A stretch of 59,397 nt of DNA from JAGNZR01 sp051659505 (GCA_051659505.1 JBOFOQ010000008.1:1-59397); one strand, 5' to 3'; counted from the first letter of the stretch, positions 26,956-35,168 are shown. Numbers and translations: made by a program. Notes: generated from the sequence alone by a model not told the origin.

Positions 26956-28407
26956 ATGGAAAATATAAAAATAAATAAAAATAAATATAAGAAAATAGAA
27001 TATGATTCAAGATTAATAGAAGAGGGAGATATTTTTGTAGCATTAACAGGAAAAGAATTTAATGGTCATGACTATATAGAAAAAGCTATTGAAAATGGAG
27101 CTAAATGTATTTTACATTCGCAAGAAATAGAAAAAAAAGAAGGGATAGAATATTTTTTAGTAAAAGATTTAAGAAAGAAATTAGGAGAGATAGCCTCTGA
27201 ATTTTATGATTGGCCTCAAAAAAAAATGAAAATAATAGGAATAACAGGAACTAATGGAAAAACTACAACAACATATTTGTTAGAAGAACTTTTAAACGAA
27301 CAAGTATCTAGAATAGGAACGATTGAATATAAAATAGGTGATGAGATAATAGAAGCTCCTAACACAACACCAGAATCACTAGATATAATAAAAATGTGTA
27401 CAAAATCAGTGAAAAAAGGTATTAAATATCTTATAATGGAAGTTAGCTCTCATGCATTAGTTTTAGGTAGGGTAGATATGCTAGAATTTGATGTGGTAAT
27501 GTTTAGCAACTTAACTCCTGAGCATTTAGATTTTCATAGTAGTATGGAAGAATATTTTTTAGCTAAAAGAGAATTATTCCTGAAAAAAAAGAAAACAGAA
27601 GGAAATTTTATAATAAATACAGATGATATTTATGGGGCAAAATACTTTCAAGAGTTTAAAGGTATTTCTTATGGAATTGGCTCTGGGATATTAAAGGCAG
27701 AATATATAGATGAAAATAAAAATCTAGTAGAATTTACATATAAAAACACTGAAACAAAAGATGAAGAAAAGAAATCACAAATTAAAATAGCTCTTTTAGG
27801 AAGATATAATCTTTATAATATTTTGTCTTCTATAGGTGCAGTTTTAAGCTTAGGTTATAAATGGGAAGAAATAATGGAGAAATTACCGTTTTTAAATGGA
27901 GCACCAGGAAGATTTGAGAAAATTGATTGTGGTCAAAATTTTACTGCAATAGTAGATTACGCTCATACAGAAGATGCGTTAGAAAATCTTTTGAAAACAG
28001 TTAAGGGTATGATGTATAAAAAAGTAATAACAGTTTTTGGTTGTGGTGGAGACCGAGATAAAGTCAAAAGAGCTAAAATGGCAAAAGTTGCAGAAAAATA
28101 CAGTGATGTAATAATATTAACTGCAGATAATCCAAGAAAAGAGTCAATAGATAATATAATAAAAGATAGCTTAGAAGGGTTTACAAAGGATATATTAGAT
28201 AATAAAAATAAAATGAAAAAATTAATAGTTGAAAGAGATAGAGAAGAAGCTATTATAAAAGCAGTGCAACTTTCAGAAAAAAATAGTATAATAGTTGTAG
28301 CGGGAAAAGGACATGAGACTTACCAAATTATAAACAAAGAAAAATATCATTTTGATGATAGGGAATATTTAAGAAGAGAAATTTTAAAAAAAATGGAAAA
28401 AAATTAG
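26956..28407 (+). CDS. murE: UDP-MurNAc-L-Ala-D-Glu:diamino acid ligase MurE
   Basis: 483 aa Mur ligase that adds the third, diamino residue of the peptide stem. The MurE/F-type YDSR motif is near residue 16, the ATP loop GTNGKTTT near 97, and GHETYQI near the C-terminus. The specificity loop reads ADNPRKE: DNPR is the signature of meso-diaminopimelate-type MurE. In known fusobacteria the same enzyme class can also take meso-lanthionine, so the residue used here is not decided. It lies outside the main mur cluster, followed closely by kdsA and kdsD in an envelope-precursor unit. Confidence 0.95.
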   Translation: MENIKINKNKYKKIEYDSRLIEEGDIFVALTGKEFNGHDYIEKAIENGAKCILHSQEIEKKEGIEYFLVKDLRKKLGEIASEFYDWPQKKMKIIGITGTNGKTTTTYLLEELLNEQVSRIGTIEYKIGDEIIEAPNTTPESLDIIKMCTKSVKKGIKYLIMEVSSHALVLGRVDMLEFDVVMFSNLTPEHLDFHSSMEEYFLAKRELFLKKKKTEGNFIINTDDIYGAKYFQEFKGISYGIGSGILKAEYIDENKNLVEFTYKNTETKDEEKKSQIKIALLGRYNLYNILSSIGAVLSLGYKWEEIMEKLPFLNGAPGRFEKIDCGQNFTAIVDYAHTEDALENLLKTVKGMMYKKVITVFGCGGDRDKVKRAKMAKVAEKYSDVIILTADNPRKESIDNIIKDSLEGFTKDILDNKNKMKKLIVERDREEAIIKAVQLSEKNSIIVVAGKGHETYQIINKEKYHFDDREYLRREILKKMEKN

Positions 28408-28416
28408 GAGGTTTTC

Positions 28417-29256
28417 ATGATTGTAAATGAAGTTAAAAAAGTAAGAATCGCAGATAAATTCGATATTGGTGGAAAGAATAGATTTACTCTTATAGCAGGT
28501 CCTTGTGTTATAGAATCTGAGGAAATGATAATGGAGATAGCTGAAGAGTTAAAAAATATATGTGATAGACTTAAAATAAATTTAATTTTTAAAGCATCTT
28601 ATGATAAAGCAAATAGATCTTCAATAAATGGATTTAGAGGTCCAGGAATGAAAGAAGGGTTAAGAATATTAAAAAGAGTTAAAGATGAGTTAGGTCTTCC
28701 AATAATAACAGATGTTCATGAAAGTTGTCAATGTGAAGAAGCAGCTAAAATTGTTGATATTTTACAAATACCAGCTTTTTTATCAAGACAAACTGATCTA
28801 CTTATAGCGGCTGCAAAAACAGGTCTTCCTATAAATATAAAAAAAGGTCAGTTTTTAGCTCCTTGGGATATGAAAAATGTAGTGAAAAAAATGGAAGATT
28901 CTGGAAACAATAATATACTGTTATGTGAAAGAGGAAGTACTTTTGGCTACAATAATATGGTTGTAGACATGAGGGGACTTCTAGAAATGAGAAAATTTGG
29001 TTACCCTGTAGTTTTTGATGTGACTCACGCTGTTCAAAAGCCAGGAGGGCTAGGAGACGCAACATCAGGAGATAGAGAGTACGTTTTCCCGTTAATGAGA
29101 GCAGGTCTTGCAATAGGAATAGATGCTATATTTGCAGAAGTGCACCCAAATCCAGAAACGGCTAAATCAGACGGTCCAAATATGTTACGATTATCTGAAT
29201 TTGAAGAGATATTAAAAATGGCAATAGAGATAGATGATTTAGTAAAAAAAAATTAA
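28417..29256 (+). CDS. kdsA: 3-deoxy-D-manno-octulosonate 8-phosphate synthase
   Basis: 279 aa barrel enzyme that condenses phosphoenolpyruvate and arabinose 5-phosphate to Kdo-8-P for lipid A/inner core. Segments LIAGPCVIES, KASYDKANRSS, RGPGM and FDVTHAVQKPGG are family signatures. The Cys in AGPCV is the ligand that marks metal-dependent KdsA; non-metal enzymes carry Asn there. It follows murE by 9 nt with an aggagg site, and kdsD follows. Confidence 0.96.
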   Translation: MIVNEVKKVRIADKFDIGGKNRFTLIAGPCVIESEEMIMEIAEELKNICDRLKINLIFKASYDKANRSSINGFRGPGMKEGLRILKRVKDELGLPIITDVHESCQCEEAAKIVDILQIPAFLSRQTDLLIAAAKTGLPINIKKGQFLAPWDMKNVVKKMEDSGNNNILLCERGSTFGYNNMVVDMRGLLEMRKFGYPVVFDVTHAVQKPGGLGDATSGDREYVFPLMRAGLAIGIDAIFAEVHPNPETAKSDGPNMLRLSEFEEILKMAIEIDDLVKKN

Positions 29257-29278
29257 TTAAGTAAGGAGAACCTTTGAA

Positions 29279-30247
29279 ATGGATTTTGATATAATAAATT
29301 ATGCAAAAGCTATATTTGATACAGAAATTGAAAGTTTAGAAAAAGTTAAAAATAGAATTTCGGAAAGTTTGGTGAAAATATCTAATTTAATAATAAATTC
29401 AGAAGGTAAAGTTGTTATAACAGGAATCGGAAAATCAGGAATAATTGGAAAAAAAATAGCGGCAACTTTGTCATCAACTGGAACTTTAACTGTCTTTATG
29501 AACTCTGCAGAGGGACTTCATGGTGATTTAGGAATGATAGGACCAAAAGATGTAGTAATAGCAATTTCAAATAGTGGAAATAGTGATGAGGTAATATCTA
29601 TACTCCCCTCTATAAAAAAAATAGGTGCAACACTAATAGCAATGACAGGAAACATTAACTCAAAATTAGGAAAAGAAGCTGATTATATATTGGATATAGG
29701 AATAAACTTAGAAGCTTGTCCATTGAATTTAGCTCCAATGTCATCAACTACTTGTACTTTGGTTATGGGAGATGCTTTAGCTGCTGTTCTAATAAAGATG
29801 AGAAACTTTAAACCAGAAAATTTTGCTGTATATCACCCTGGCGGAAGTCTAGGTAGAAGACTTTTAATGAAAGTTGAAAATGTTATGCATAAAGGGGAAG
29901 CAATTCCAATTTGTAGTGAAGAATCTACTATGAATGAAGTTGTTCTTATTATGAGTAAAAAAAGATTGGGAACTGTTTGTGTTGTAAAAAATGGTGTTAT
30001 GGAAGGAATAATAACTGAAGGGGACTTAAGACGAGCTTTAGGAAGAGAAAAAGAGTTTTTCAGTTTAAAAGCTAAAGATATAATGACTAAGGATTTCTCA
30101 GTTGTAGAAAACAATAAAATGGCTATAGATGCTCTTGAAATGATGGAAAATAGAGAAAGTCAAATATCAGTATTACCAGTTTTTGATAATAAAGAACTAG
30201 TAGGTATTGTAAGAATACATGATTTGATAAGTGCAATTGGGAAATAA
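29279..30247 (+). CDS. kdsD: Arabinose-5-phosphate isomerase (KpsF/GutQ family)
   Basis: 322 aa. An N-terminal SIS sugar-isomerase domain (about residues 35-180; GIGKSGIIGKK and SNSGNSDEV motifs) is followed by two CBS domains (about 205-322). It converts ribulose 5-phosphate to arabinose 5-phosphate, the substrate of KdsA, which is encoded immediately upstream. The LSSTGT and HPGGSLGRRL segments are typical of the family. The ATG lies a short distance after aaggaga. Confidence 0.94.
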   Translation: MDFDIINYAKAIFDTEIESLEKVKNRISESLVKISNLIINSEGKVVITGIGKSGIIGKKIAATLSSTGTLTVFMNSAEGLHGDLGMIGPKDVVIAISNSGNSDEVISILPSIKKIGATLIAMTGNINSKLGKEADYILDIGINLEACPLNLAPMSSTTCTLVMGDALAAVLIKMRNFKPENFAVYHPGGSLGRRLLMKVENVMHKGEAIPICSEESTMNEVVLIMSKKRLGTVCVVKNGVMEGIITEGDLRRALGREKEFFSLKAKDIMTKDFSVVENNKMAIDALEMMENRESQISVLPVFDNKELVGIVRIHDLISAIGK

Positions 30248-30303
30248 AAGTTACTATTAAACTTACAATTGATATATTAACATAAGATTAATCTAAATAT
30301 ATC

Positions 30304-30346
30304 TTTTAATTAATTTTTTAATTTTAATTAATTTTTTAATTATAAT
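30304..30346 (+). repeat. 18-bp tandem repeat and promoter region upstream of the asr locus
   Basis: The 18-mer beginning TTTTAATTAA is present twice in perfect tandem (30304-30321 and 30322-30339), and a partial third copy follows. Each copy holds the palindrome TTAATTAA. A TATAAT (30341-30346) abuts the second copy, with only a weak TTAATT -35 inside it. The repeats could be operator or UP-like elements for the sulfite reductase operon; that is inference. The rest of 30248-30375 is plain AT-rich DNA. Confidence 0.5.
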
Positions 30347-30375
30347 TAATTCTGTAAAAAAATTTAGGAGGAAAA

Positions 30376-31149
30376 ATGCTAGGAGATACTATTCAAAATA
30401 TTGTTTTAATAGGTGAAAAAAAGTTTAATTTTTTAAACAAAAATTTATTGCGTTATTTATCTCTATCTGCTTTAGCAGGTAGTTTTGTTGGAGTTGGAAT
30501 TCTTTTAATTTTTACAATTGGTGGTCTTGCAGGAAATGTTGGTGGACCTTTTCTTGTTAGAACTGCTATGGGAATTGGTTTTGGAATTGCCTTAAGTTTG
30601 GTTATTTTTGCTGGAAGTGAATTGTTTACAGGAAATAATCTTATTTTAACTATTTCATCGCTTGAAAAAAAAACAACGTGGATGTCAGCTTTAAAAATTT
30701 GGATAATTAGTTATCTAGGTAATTTTATAGGTTCAATTTTTATTGCTTGGCTTTATCATATGACAAAATTAGATGTTCATGCTCCTGGAGCAGTAGAAAT
30801 ACAAAAATTCTTTTTAACCACTGCTACTGGAAAAATGAATGCACCTTTTATGGATCTCTTTTTTAAAGGTTTTTTATGTAATGTTTTAGTTTGTTTAGCT
30901 GTTTGGTGTTCTATAAAAATGACAAGCGAGTCAGGAAAACTTATTATGATTTGGTGGTGCTTATTCGCCTTTATAACAATTGGCTTAGAACACAGTATAG
31001 CTAATATGACTATTTTTGGAGTTGTTATGTTTAATTCTCCTGAATTTATTTTAGGTATGTTTAAAAATCTAATTCCTGTAACTCTTGGAAATATTCTTGG
31101 TGGAGCAGGATTAGGAGCTATTTTCTATTATATTGGTAATAAAAATTAG
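30376..31149 (+). CDS. FNT-family channel, probable hydrosulfide channel
   Basis: 257 aa membrane protein with about six hydrophobic helices, the size and layout of formate/nitrite transporters. The family segments AGSFVGVGI and LFTGNN (P2a-like loop, SELFTGNN), and a LEHSIANM segment with the central-pore His, are present. FNT proteins pass small anions such as formate, nitrite or HS-. Because it heads an asrABC operon, as does the hydrosulfide channel HSC of Clostridioides difficile, export of HS- from sulfite reduction is the best guess. An aggagg site precedes the ATG. Confidence 0.85.
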   Translation: MLGDTIQNIVLIGEKKFNFLNKNLLRYLSLSALAGSFVGVGILLIFTIGGLAGNVGGPFLVRTAMGIGFGIALSLVIFAGSELFTGNNLILTISSLEKKTTWMSALKIWIISYLGNFIGSIFIAWLYHMTKLDVHAPGAVEIQKFFLTTATGKMNAPFMDLFFKGFLCNVLVCLAVWCSIKMTSESGKLIMIWWCLFAFITIGLEHSIANMTIFGVVMFNSPEFILGMFKNLIPVTLGNILGGAGLGAIFYYIGNKN

Positions 31150-31157
31150 GGGGAAAT

Positions 31158-32174
31158 ATGAAAAAAAGCTTTTCAAAAGAACAATTTAACTCTATTCTTT
31201 TAGACCTTTCTAAAGAATATGATATATATGCTCCTGTTACACTTCCGTTTAAAGGAATGTTTTCAGATACAGACTTAATAAAATATGGAAAAGTTAATTC
31301 TCTTGATGAGATTAATTTTACTAAAAAATCTTTTTATTCTGCTAAAGAAACAATGATTCCAATGAATCAAGTTTTATTTTATTTTAACGAAAAAGAGTTT
31401 AAAGAGCCTGTATTAAAAGAAAAAAAATCTTTGGTATTTTTAAGAAGTTGTGATTTACACTCTATTAAAAAGCTGGATAATATTTATCTAAATAATAAAT
31501 TTGCTGACAAATATTATAGTGAGTCTATGAAAAATATTAAATATGTTGTCATTGGCTGTAAAACTGGTTGGGATAGTTGTTTTTGTGCTTCTATGGGAAC
31601 TAATAAAACCGATGAATACAATATTGGGATAAGTTTTGATGAAGATAATATTTTAGTAGATATTAAAGATGAAACATTTCATAAAGATTTTTTACCTGGT
31701 GAAATTTATGAATTCAACATGGACTTTGTTGAAACTAACAATGAAATTCTTGAAATACCAGAAAATATTAAATTAACTGACGTAATAGATTTACCTATGT
31801 GGAGAGACTATGATAGATGTATTGCTTGTGGTAGATGTAATTTTGTTTGTCCTACTTGCTCTTGTTCTACTACTCAAGATGTTTTCTATAAAGATAATGA
31901 AAATGTAGGAGAAAGAAGAAGAGTTTGGGCCTCGTGTCATGTGGATGAATTTACATCAATGGCAGGAGGACATGAGTTTAGAAAAAAAACTGGAGATAGA
32001 ATGAGGTTTAAAGTTATGCATAAAATTTCTGACTATAAAAAAAGGTTTGGAACTCATATGTGTACTGGGTGTGGAAGATGTGAAGATGCATGTCCTGAAT
32101 ATATTTCATATATTGAATGTATAAAAAAATTAACTGTCCAAGTTAATAAAAAAAAGGGTGATAATAATGAATAA
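31158..32174 (+). CDS. asrA: Anaerobic sulfite reductase subunit A
   Basis: 338 aa iron-sulfur subunit that feeds electrons to the siroheme subunit. Two ferredoxin-type clusters are seen near the C-terminus: CIACGRCNFVCPTCSC and CTGCGRCEDACPEY. A further Cys-rich segment (GCKTGWDSCFC) lies mid-protein. The N-terminal half resembles AsrA/hydrogenase beta-type subunits. It starts 9 nt after the channel gene with gggg as ribosome site, and overlaps asrB by eight bases. Confidence 0.93.
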   Translation: MKKSFSKEQFNSILLDLSKEYDIYAPVTLPFKGMFSDTDLIKYGKVNSLDEINFTKKSFYSAKETMIPMNQVLFYFNEKEFKEPVLKEKKSLVFLRSCDLHSIKKLDNIYLNNKFADKYYSESMKNIKYVVIGCKTGWDSCFCASMGTNKTDEYNIGISFDEDNILVDIKDETFHKDFLPGEIYEFNMDFVETNNEILEIPENIKLTDVIDLPMWRDYDRCIACGRCNFVCPTCSCSTTQDVFYKDNENVGERRRVWASCHVDEFTSMAGGHEFRKKTGDRMRFKVMHKISDYKKRFGTHMCTGCGRCEDACPEYISYIECIKKLTVQVNKKKGDNNE

Positions 32175-32961
32175 TATCTATTTACCTACTGCTTGTGAGA
32201 TTTTAAAAATAACTAAACAAACAACTATTGAGTGGTTATTTAAAGTGAAAACCGATATTAAACCTGAAAGTGGACAATTTATACAAGTATCTATTCCAAA
32301 AGTTGGAGAAGCTCCTATTTCAGTAGCAGATTATTCTCATGAAGAGGGGTGGATTGAATTTCTAATAAGAAAAGTTGGTCGAGTTACAGATTCTATCTTT
32401 AATCTTTCAGTTGGGGATACCCTATTTTTGAGAGGGGCTTATGGAAATTCATTTCCTGTATCTGAATATGAAGGGAAACATTTAGTGATAGTATCAGGAG
32501 GTAGTGGTCTTGCTCCTGTTAGACCTCTTATAAAAAGATTCATAGATGACAAAAATACTCAAATGGATTTATTATTTGGCTTTAAAGATTCGGATTCTAT
32601 TTTATTTAAAGATGAAGTGTTAGAATGGAAAAATAAAAGAGCGATGGTTCTTACTGTGGATAAAGCTTGTGGGCTTCAAGGTGAGTGTGTTGGTCTGGTA
32701 ACAGAATATATCCCACAATTAAATTTAACAAAAGATTTTAATAAATTGGAAATTGTAATAGTTGGGCCACCGATGATGATGAAATACTCAGCACTAGAAT
32801 TTTTAAAATTAGGTATTCCAGAAGAATCAATCTGGGTTTCTTTTGAAAGAAATATGTCATGCGCTGTTGGTAAATGTGGACACTGTAAAATAGATGAAAC
32901 TTATGTATGTTTAGAAGGACCAATATTTAGATATACAAAGGCTAAAGAACTTTTAGATTAA
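32167..32961 (+). CDS. asrB: Anaerobic sulfite reductase subunit B (FAD/NAD)
   Basis: 264 aa ferredoxin reductase-like subunit that takes electrons from NAD(P)H. An FAD-binding barrel covers the first ~100 residues, the NAD-binding GGSGLAPVRP motif follows, and the C-terminal CAVGKCGHCK...C cluster binds a [2Fe-2S] centre as in PyrK-like proteins. A start at 32158 is possible, but the ATG at 32167 has agggtga at proper spacing. It overlaps the end of asrA. Confidence 0.93.
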   Translation: MNNIYLPTACEILKITKQTTIEWLFKVKTDIKPESGQFIQVSIPKVGEAPISVADYSHEEGWIEFLIRKVGRVTDSIFNLSVGDTLFLRGAYGNSFPVSEYEGKHLVIVSGGSGLAPVRPLIKRFIDDKNTQMDLLFGFKDSDSILFKDEVLEWKNKRAMVLTVDKACGLQGECVGLVTEYIPQLNLTKDFNKLEIVIVGPPMMMKYSALEFLKLGIPEESIWVSFERNMSCAVGKCGHCKIDETYVCLEGPIFRYTKAKELLD

Positions 32962-32986
32962 AAAATTTAGATTAGGAGGATCCTTT

Positions 32987-33979
32987 ATGGCTCTAGATAT
33001 TTCAAGAAAAAGCTTTACTAAAAATGCTTTTAGAATAACAAAAGAAAGAAATAAAACTGCTTTGAGAGTTAGAGTGCCTGGTGGAGAAATTTCTGCTGAA
33101 TTACTTCTTAAAGTTTCAGAAATAGCAAGTGAATTTGGAAATGGAAAAGTTCATATTACTACTAGACAAGGTTTTGAAATAAAAGGGATAGATATTACTA
33201 AAATTGAAGAAGTAAATAAAGCTATTCAACCTCTTATTTCAGGTATGAATATAAATCAACCTAATGGTGAAGGAAATGGTTATCCAGCTGCAGGTACTAG
33301 AAATATAACTTCATGTATAGGAAATCAAGTCTGTCCAAAAGCACAGTTTGACACTACTAGCTTTGCAAAAAAAATAGAAAAAGCTATTTATCCAAGTGAT
33401 TTTCATTTTAAAGTTGCTTTAACAGGTTGTCCAAATGACTGTATAAAAGCTAGAATGCATGACTTTGGTATTATAGGCATGACACTTCCGTTATACGATC
33501 AAAATAGATGTATCTCATGCAATGCTTGTGTAAAAAAATGCAAAGGTCTTTCAACGGGAGCTCTTAAAATGGAAAATTTTAAAATTGTAAGAGATCATGA
33601 TAAATGTATAGGGTGTGGAGAGTGTACATTAAATTGTCCTACTTCTGCTTGGACTAGAAGTGAAGATAAATTCTTTAGATTTACGATATTTGGAAGAACT
33701 GGAAAGAAAAATCCCCGTTTGGGAGAAGATTGGATTCTATGGGCTGAAGAAAATAATATTTTAGATATAATAAAGAATACTTATAGCTATGTTGGAATCT
33801 ATATTAATAAAGCTCTTCCAAAAGAACATATAGGTTATATTGTAGATAGAACTGGTTTTGAAGAATTTAAAAATATTGTATTAAAAGATATTGAGTTACC
33901 ACTTCACTCTATAATAAGAAATAATGTATATTGGAATGGTATTGTTTATCCTGGCGCAGATAATGACATAGGGAAATAA
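32987..33979 (+). CDS. asrC: Anaerobic sulfite reductase subunit C (siroheme)
   Basis: 330 aa catalytic subunit that reduces sulfite to sulfide with six electrons. The siroheme/[4Fe-4S] ligands lie in CIGNQVC and CPNDC. Two ferredoxin clusters follow (CISCNACVKKC and CIGCGECTLNC), the layout that separates AsrC from larger assimilatory reductases. The N-terminal TTRQGFEIKGI segment matches the nitrite/sulfite reductase half-domain. The ATG follows aggagg, 26 nt after asrB. No terminator is seen after it. Confidence 0.95.
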   Translation: MALDISRKSFTKNAFRITKERNKTALRVRVPGGEISAELLLKVSEIASEFGNGKVHITTRQGFEIKGIDITKIEEVNKAIQPLISGMNINQPNGEGNGYPAAGTRNITSCIGNQVCPKAQFDTTSFAKKIEKAIYPSDFHFKVALTGCPNDCIKARMHDFGIIGMTLPLYDQNRCISCNACVKKCKGLSTGALKMENFKIVRDHDKCIGCGECTLNCPTSAWTRSEDKFFRFTIFGRTGKKNPRLGEDWILWAEENNILDIIKNTYSYVGIYINKALPKEHIGYIVDRTGFEEFKNIVLKDIELPLHSIIRNNVYWNGIVYPGADNDIGK

Positions 33980-33992
33980 CTTTTGAAAATAG

Positions 33993-34021
33993 TTGACATA
34001 GCAAGTAAATTATTGTATTAT
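33993..34021 (+). promoter_or_regulatory. Promoter of the candidate selenoprotein gene
   Basis: TTGACA (33993-33998), 17-base spacer, TATTAT (34016-34021). A run of short near-repeats (aatactaaata-like) follows in the untranslated leader before the aggagga site at 34075-34081. Confidence 0.8.
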
Positions 34022-34084
34022 ATTTAAATACTGAATACTAAATACTAAATAGTAAATGAAATAAATAAAAAATAGGAGGATAAG

Positions 34085-34288
34085 ATGAAAATAACTAGAG
34101 ATATGAATATTTTAGAAGTAGCACAAAAATATCCAATAATATCAAAAGTATTCCAAAAATATGGACTAGGGTGAATCGGATGTATGGTTGCCTCAGGTGA
34201 GAGCATAGGAGAAGGAATAGATGCACATGGACTAAATGCAGATATGTTAATAGAGGAAATGAATCTTTTAATAGCAGAAGAAAAGTAA
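34085..34288 (+). CDS. DUF1858 redox protein with predicted selenocysteine (UxxC)
   Basis: 67 codons from an ATG four bases after aggagga, with an in-frame TGA at 34172-34174 (codon 30) and a TAA end. Read through, the protein starts MKITRDMNILEVAQKYP, continues with KYGLG-U-IGC, and ends in the AHGLNADMLIEEMN helix. This is the DUF1858/TIGR03980 redox-disulfide fold, in which the same place normally holds CxxC; here the first Cys is TGA, giving UxxC. A SECIS-like hairpin follows the TGA. Both halves keep the family pattern, and promoter and ribosome site are strong, so a pseudogene is less likely. Selenocysteine machinery genes are not in the window, so the recoding is inference. It lies between asrC and a carbonic anhydrase gene. 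Confidence 0.8.
34186..34207 (+). promoter_or_regulatory. SECIS-like hairpin inside the selenoprotein gene
   Basis: It starts 12 nt after the TGA. CTC (34192-34194) pairs with GAG (34199-34201) closing the loop AGGT; with A34202 bulged, GC (34190-34191) pairs with GC (34203-34204), one T pairs with A34205 and the other T bulges. The GGTTGC at +12 to +17 after TGA is identical in sequence and position to that of the Escherichia coli fdhF SECIS, and the loop carries the GG(T) recognised by SelB. Confidence 0.65.
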
Positions 34289-34301
34289 AACAATGTAGAA
34301 G

Positions 34302-34335
34302 AGTGCCTAAAAAAGTGATTTTAGGTGCTTTTTAA
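34302..34335 (+). terminator. Intrinsic terminator after the selenoprotein gene
   Basis: agtgcctaaaa pairs with ttttaggtgct (two wobbles) and a T run follows. It lies between the selenoprotein gene and the carbonic anhydrase gene. Confidence 0.75.
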
Positions 34336-34366
34336 TTTATTTATAGAGATTAAGGATAGGTTGAAA

Positions 34367-35026
34367 ATGAAAAATAAATATGTTAGAAGCAATATAATAA
34401 AAAAATATGAAGAGTTTAGAGAAAAGGAACAGAAAATTATATCTGAAAAAACAAAAAAAAATCTAGAAACAATGATAGAATTTAATAAAAAGTTTAGTGA
34501 AAATAAAGAGTATCAAAAATATAATACAGGAAAATTACCAGATAGAAAAATAGTAATATTAACATGTATGGATACAAGATTAGTTGAACTTCTTCCTCAA
34601 GCATTAAACATAAAAAATGGAGATGCAAAAATAATAAAAAATGCTGGCGGGACAATAATGCATCCTTTTGGAAGTGCAATGAGAAGTATACTTGTAGCAA
34701 TATATGAACTAGGAGTTGAGGAAGTGTATATAATACCTCATCATGACTGTGGTATTTGTAATTTAGACACAACTGAGATGGTTGAAAAAATGACAAAAAG
34801 AGGAGTAGAAGACTCTTTAATAAATAATCTACTTCACTCAGGAGTTGATGTGAAAAAATGGCTACACGGATTTGAAGATGTTGAAGAATCATTAAATAAA
34901 AGTATTTCTGTAGTAAAAAATCATCCTCTTATGCCTAAAAATATTCCTGTTCACGGATTGATAATAGACCCTGAAACAGGGAAGCTAGATTTAGTTGTGA
35001 ATGGTTGGAATTTTTGTGAAAACTAA
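34367..35026 (+). CDS. Beta-class carbonic anhydrase
   Basis: 219 aa zinc enzyme that interconverts CO2 and bicarbonate. The zinc and catalytic residues lie in TCMDTRL (Cys, Asp, Arg) and HHDCGIC (His, Cys). The short form with a long N-terminal helix region resembles the type seen in Firmicutes. Start choice is open: an ATG at 34325 overlaps the upstream terminator, TTG 34361 and ATG 34367 share an aagga site; 34367 is preferred. It follows the selenoprotein gene after a terminator and may use readthrough, since no clear promoter is seen. Confidence 0.9.
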   Translation: MKNKYVRSNIIKKYEEFREKEQKIISEKTKKNLETMIEFNKKFSENKEYQKYNTGKLPDRKIVILTCMDTRLVELLPQALNIKNGDAKIIKNAGGTIMHPFGSAMRSILVAIYELGVEEVYIIPHHDCGICNLDTTEMVEKMTKRGVEDSLINNLLHSGVDVKKWLHGFEDVEESLNKSISVVKNHPLMPKNIPVHGLIIDPETGKLDLVVNGWNFCEN

Positions 35027-35035
35027 AAAAAAAAA

Positions 35036-35064
35036 TTGACATAAAAAAAAATGTATGGTATTAT
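35036..35064 (+). promoter_or_regulatory. Promoter of the tRNA-Ser pair
   Basis: TTGACA (35036-35041), 17-base spacer, TATTAT (35059-35064), about 12 bases before the first tRNA. Confidence 0.85.
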
Positions 35065-35075
35065 TTTACTTGCAT

Positions 35076-35159
35076 GGAGAGTTATCCTAATTGGTAAGGA
35101 ATCGGTCTTGAAAACCGACGCGGTAACGCTTCAGAGTTCGAGTCTCTGGCTCTCCGCCA
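35076..35159 (+). tRNA. tRNA-Ser(TGA)
   Basis: Class II tRNA with a 7-bp acceptor stem, anticodon TGA, a long variable arm, a ttcgagtc T loop and encoded CCA. Confidence 0.95.
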
Positions 35160-35168
35160 TGCAGAAAA

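Noticed and set aside
30248..30375. Small gene before the FNT channel
   Set aside because: Only AT-rich sequence and tandem repeats with frequent stops in all frames.
34085..34171. The TGA-interrupted frame read as a pseudogene or as a 29-residue peptide
   Set aside because: Family sequence continues in the same frame on both sides, the stop falls on the active-site Cys position, and promoter, ribosome site and SECIS-like hairpin are intact. A decayed gene would show more damage.
34045..34293. Minus-strand frame of 82 codons
   Set aside because: It is the antisense of the candidate selenoprotein gene, has no ribosome site and resembles no family.
34494..34892. Minus-strand frame of 132 codons
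   Set aside because: Antisense of the carbonic anhydrase gene; Leu/His/Phe-rich, no family resemblance.
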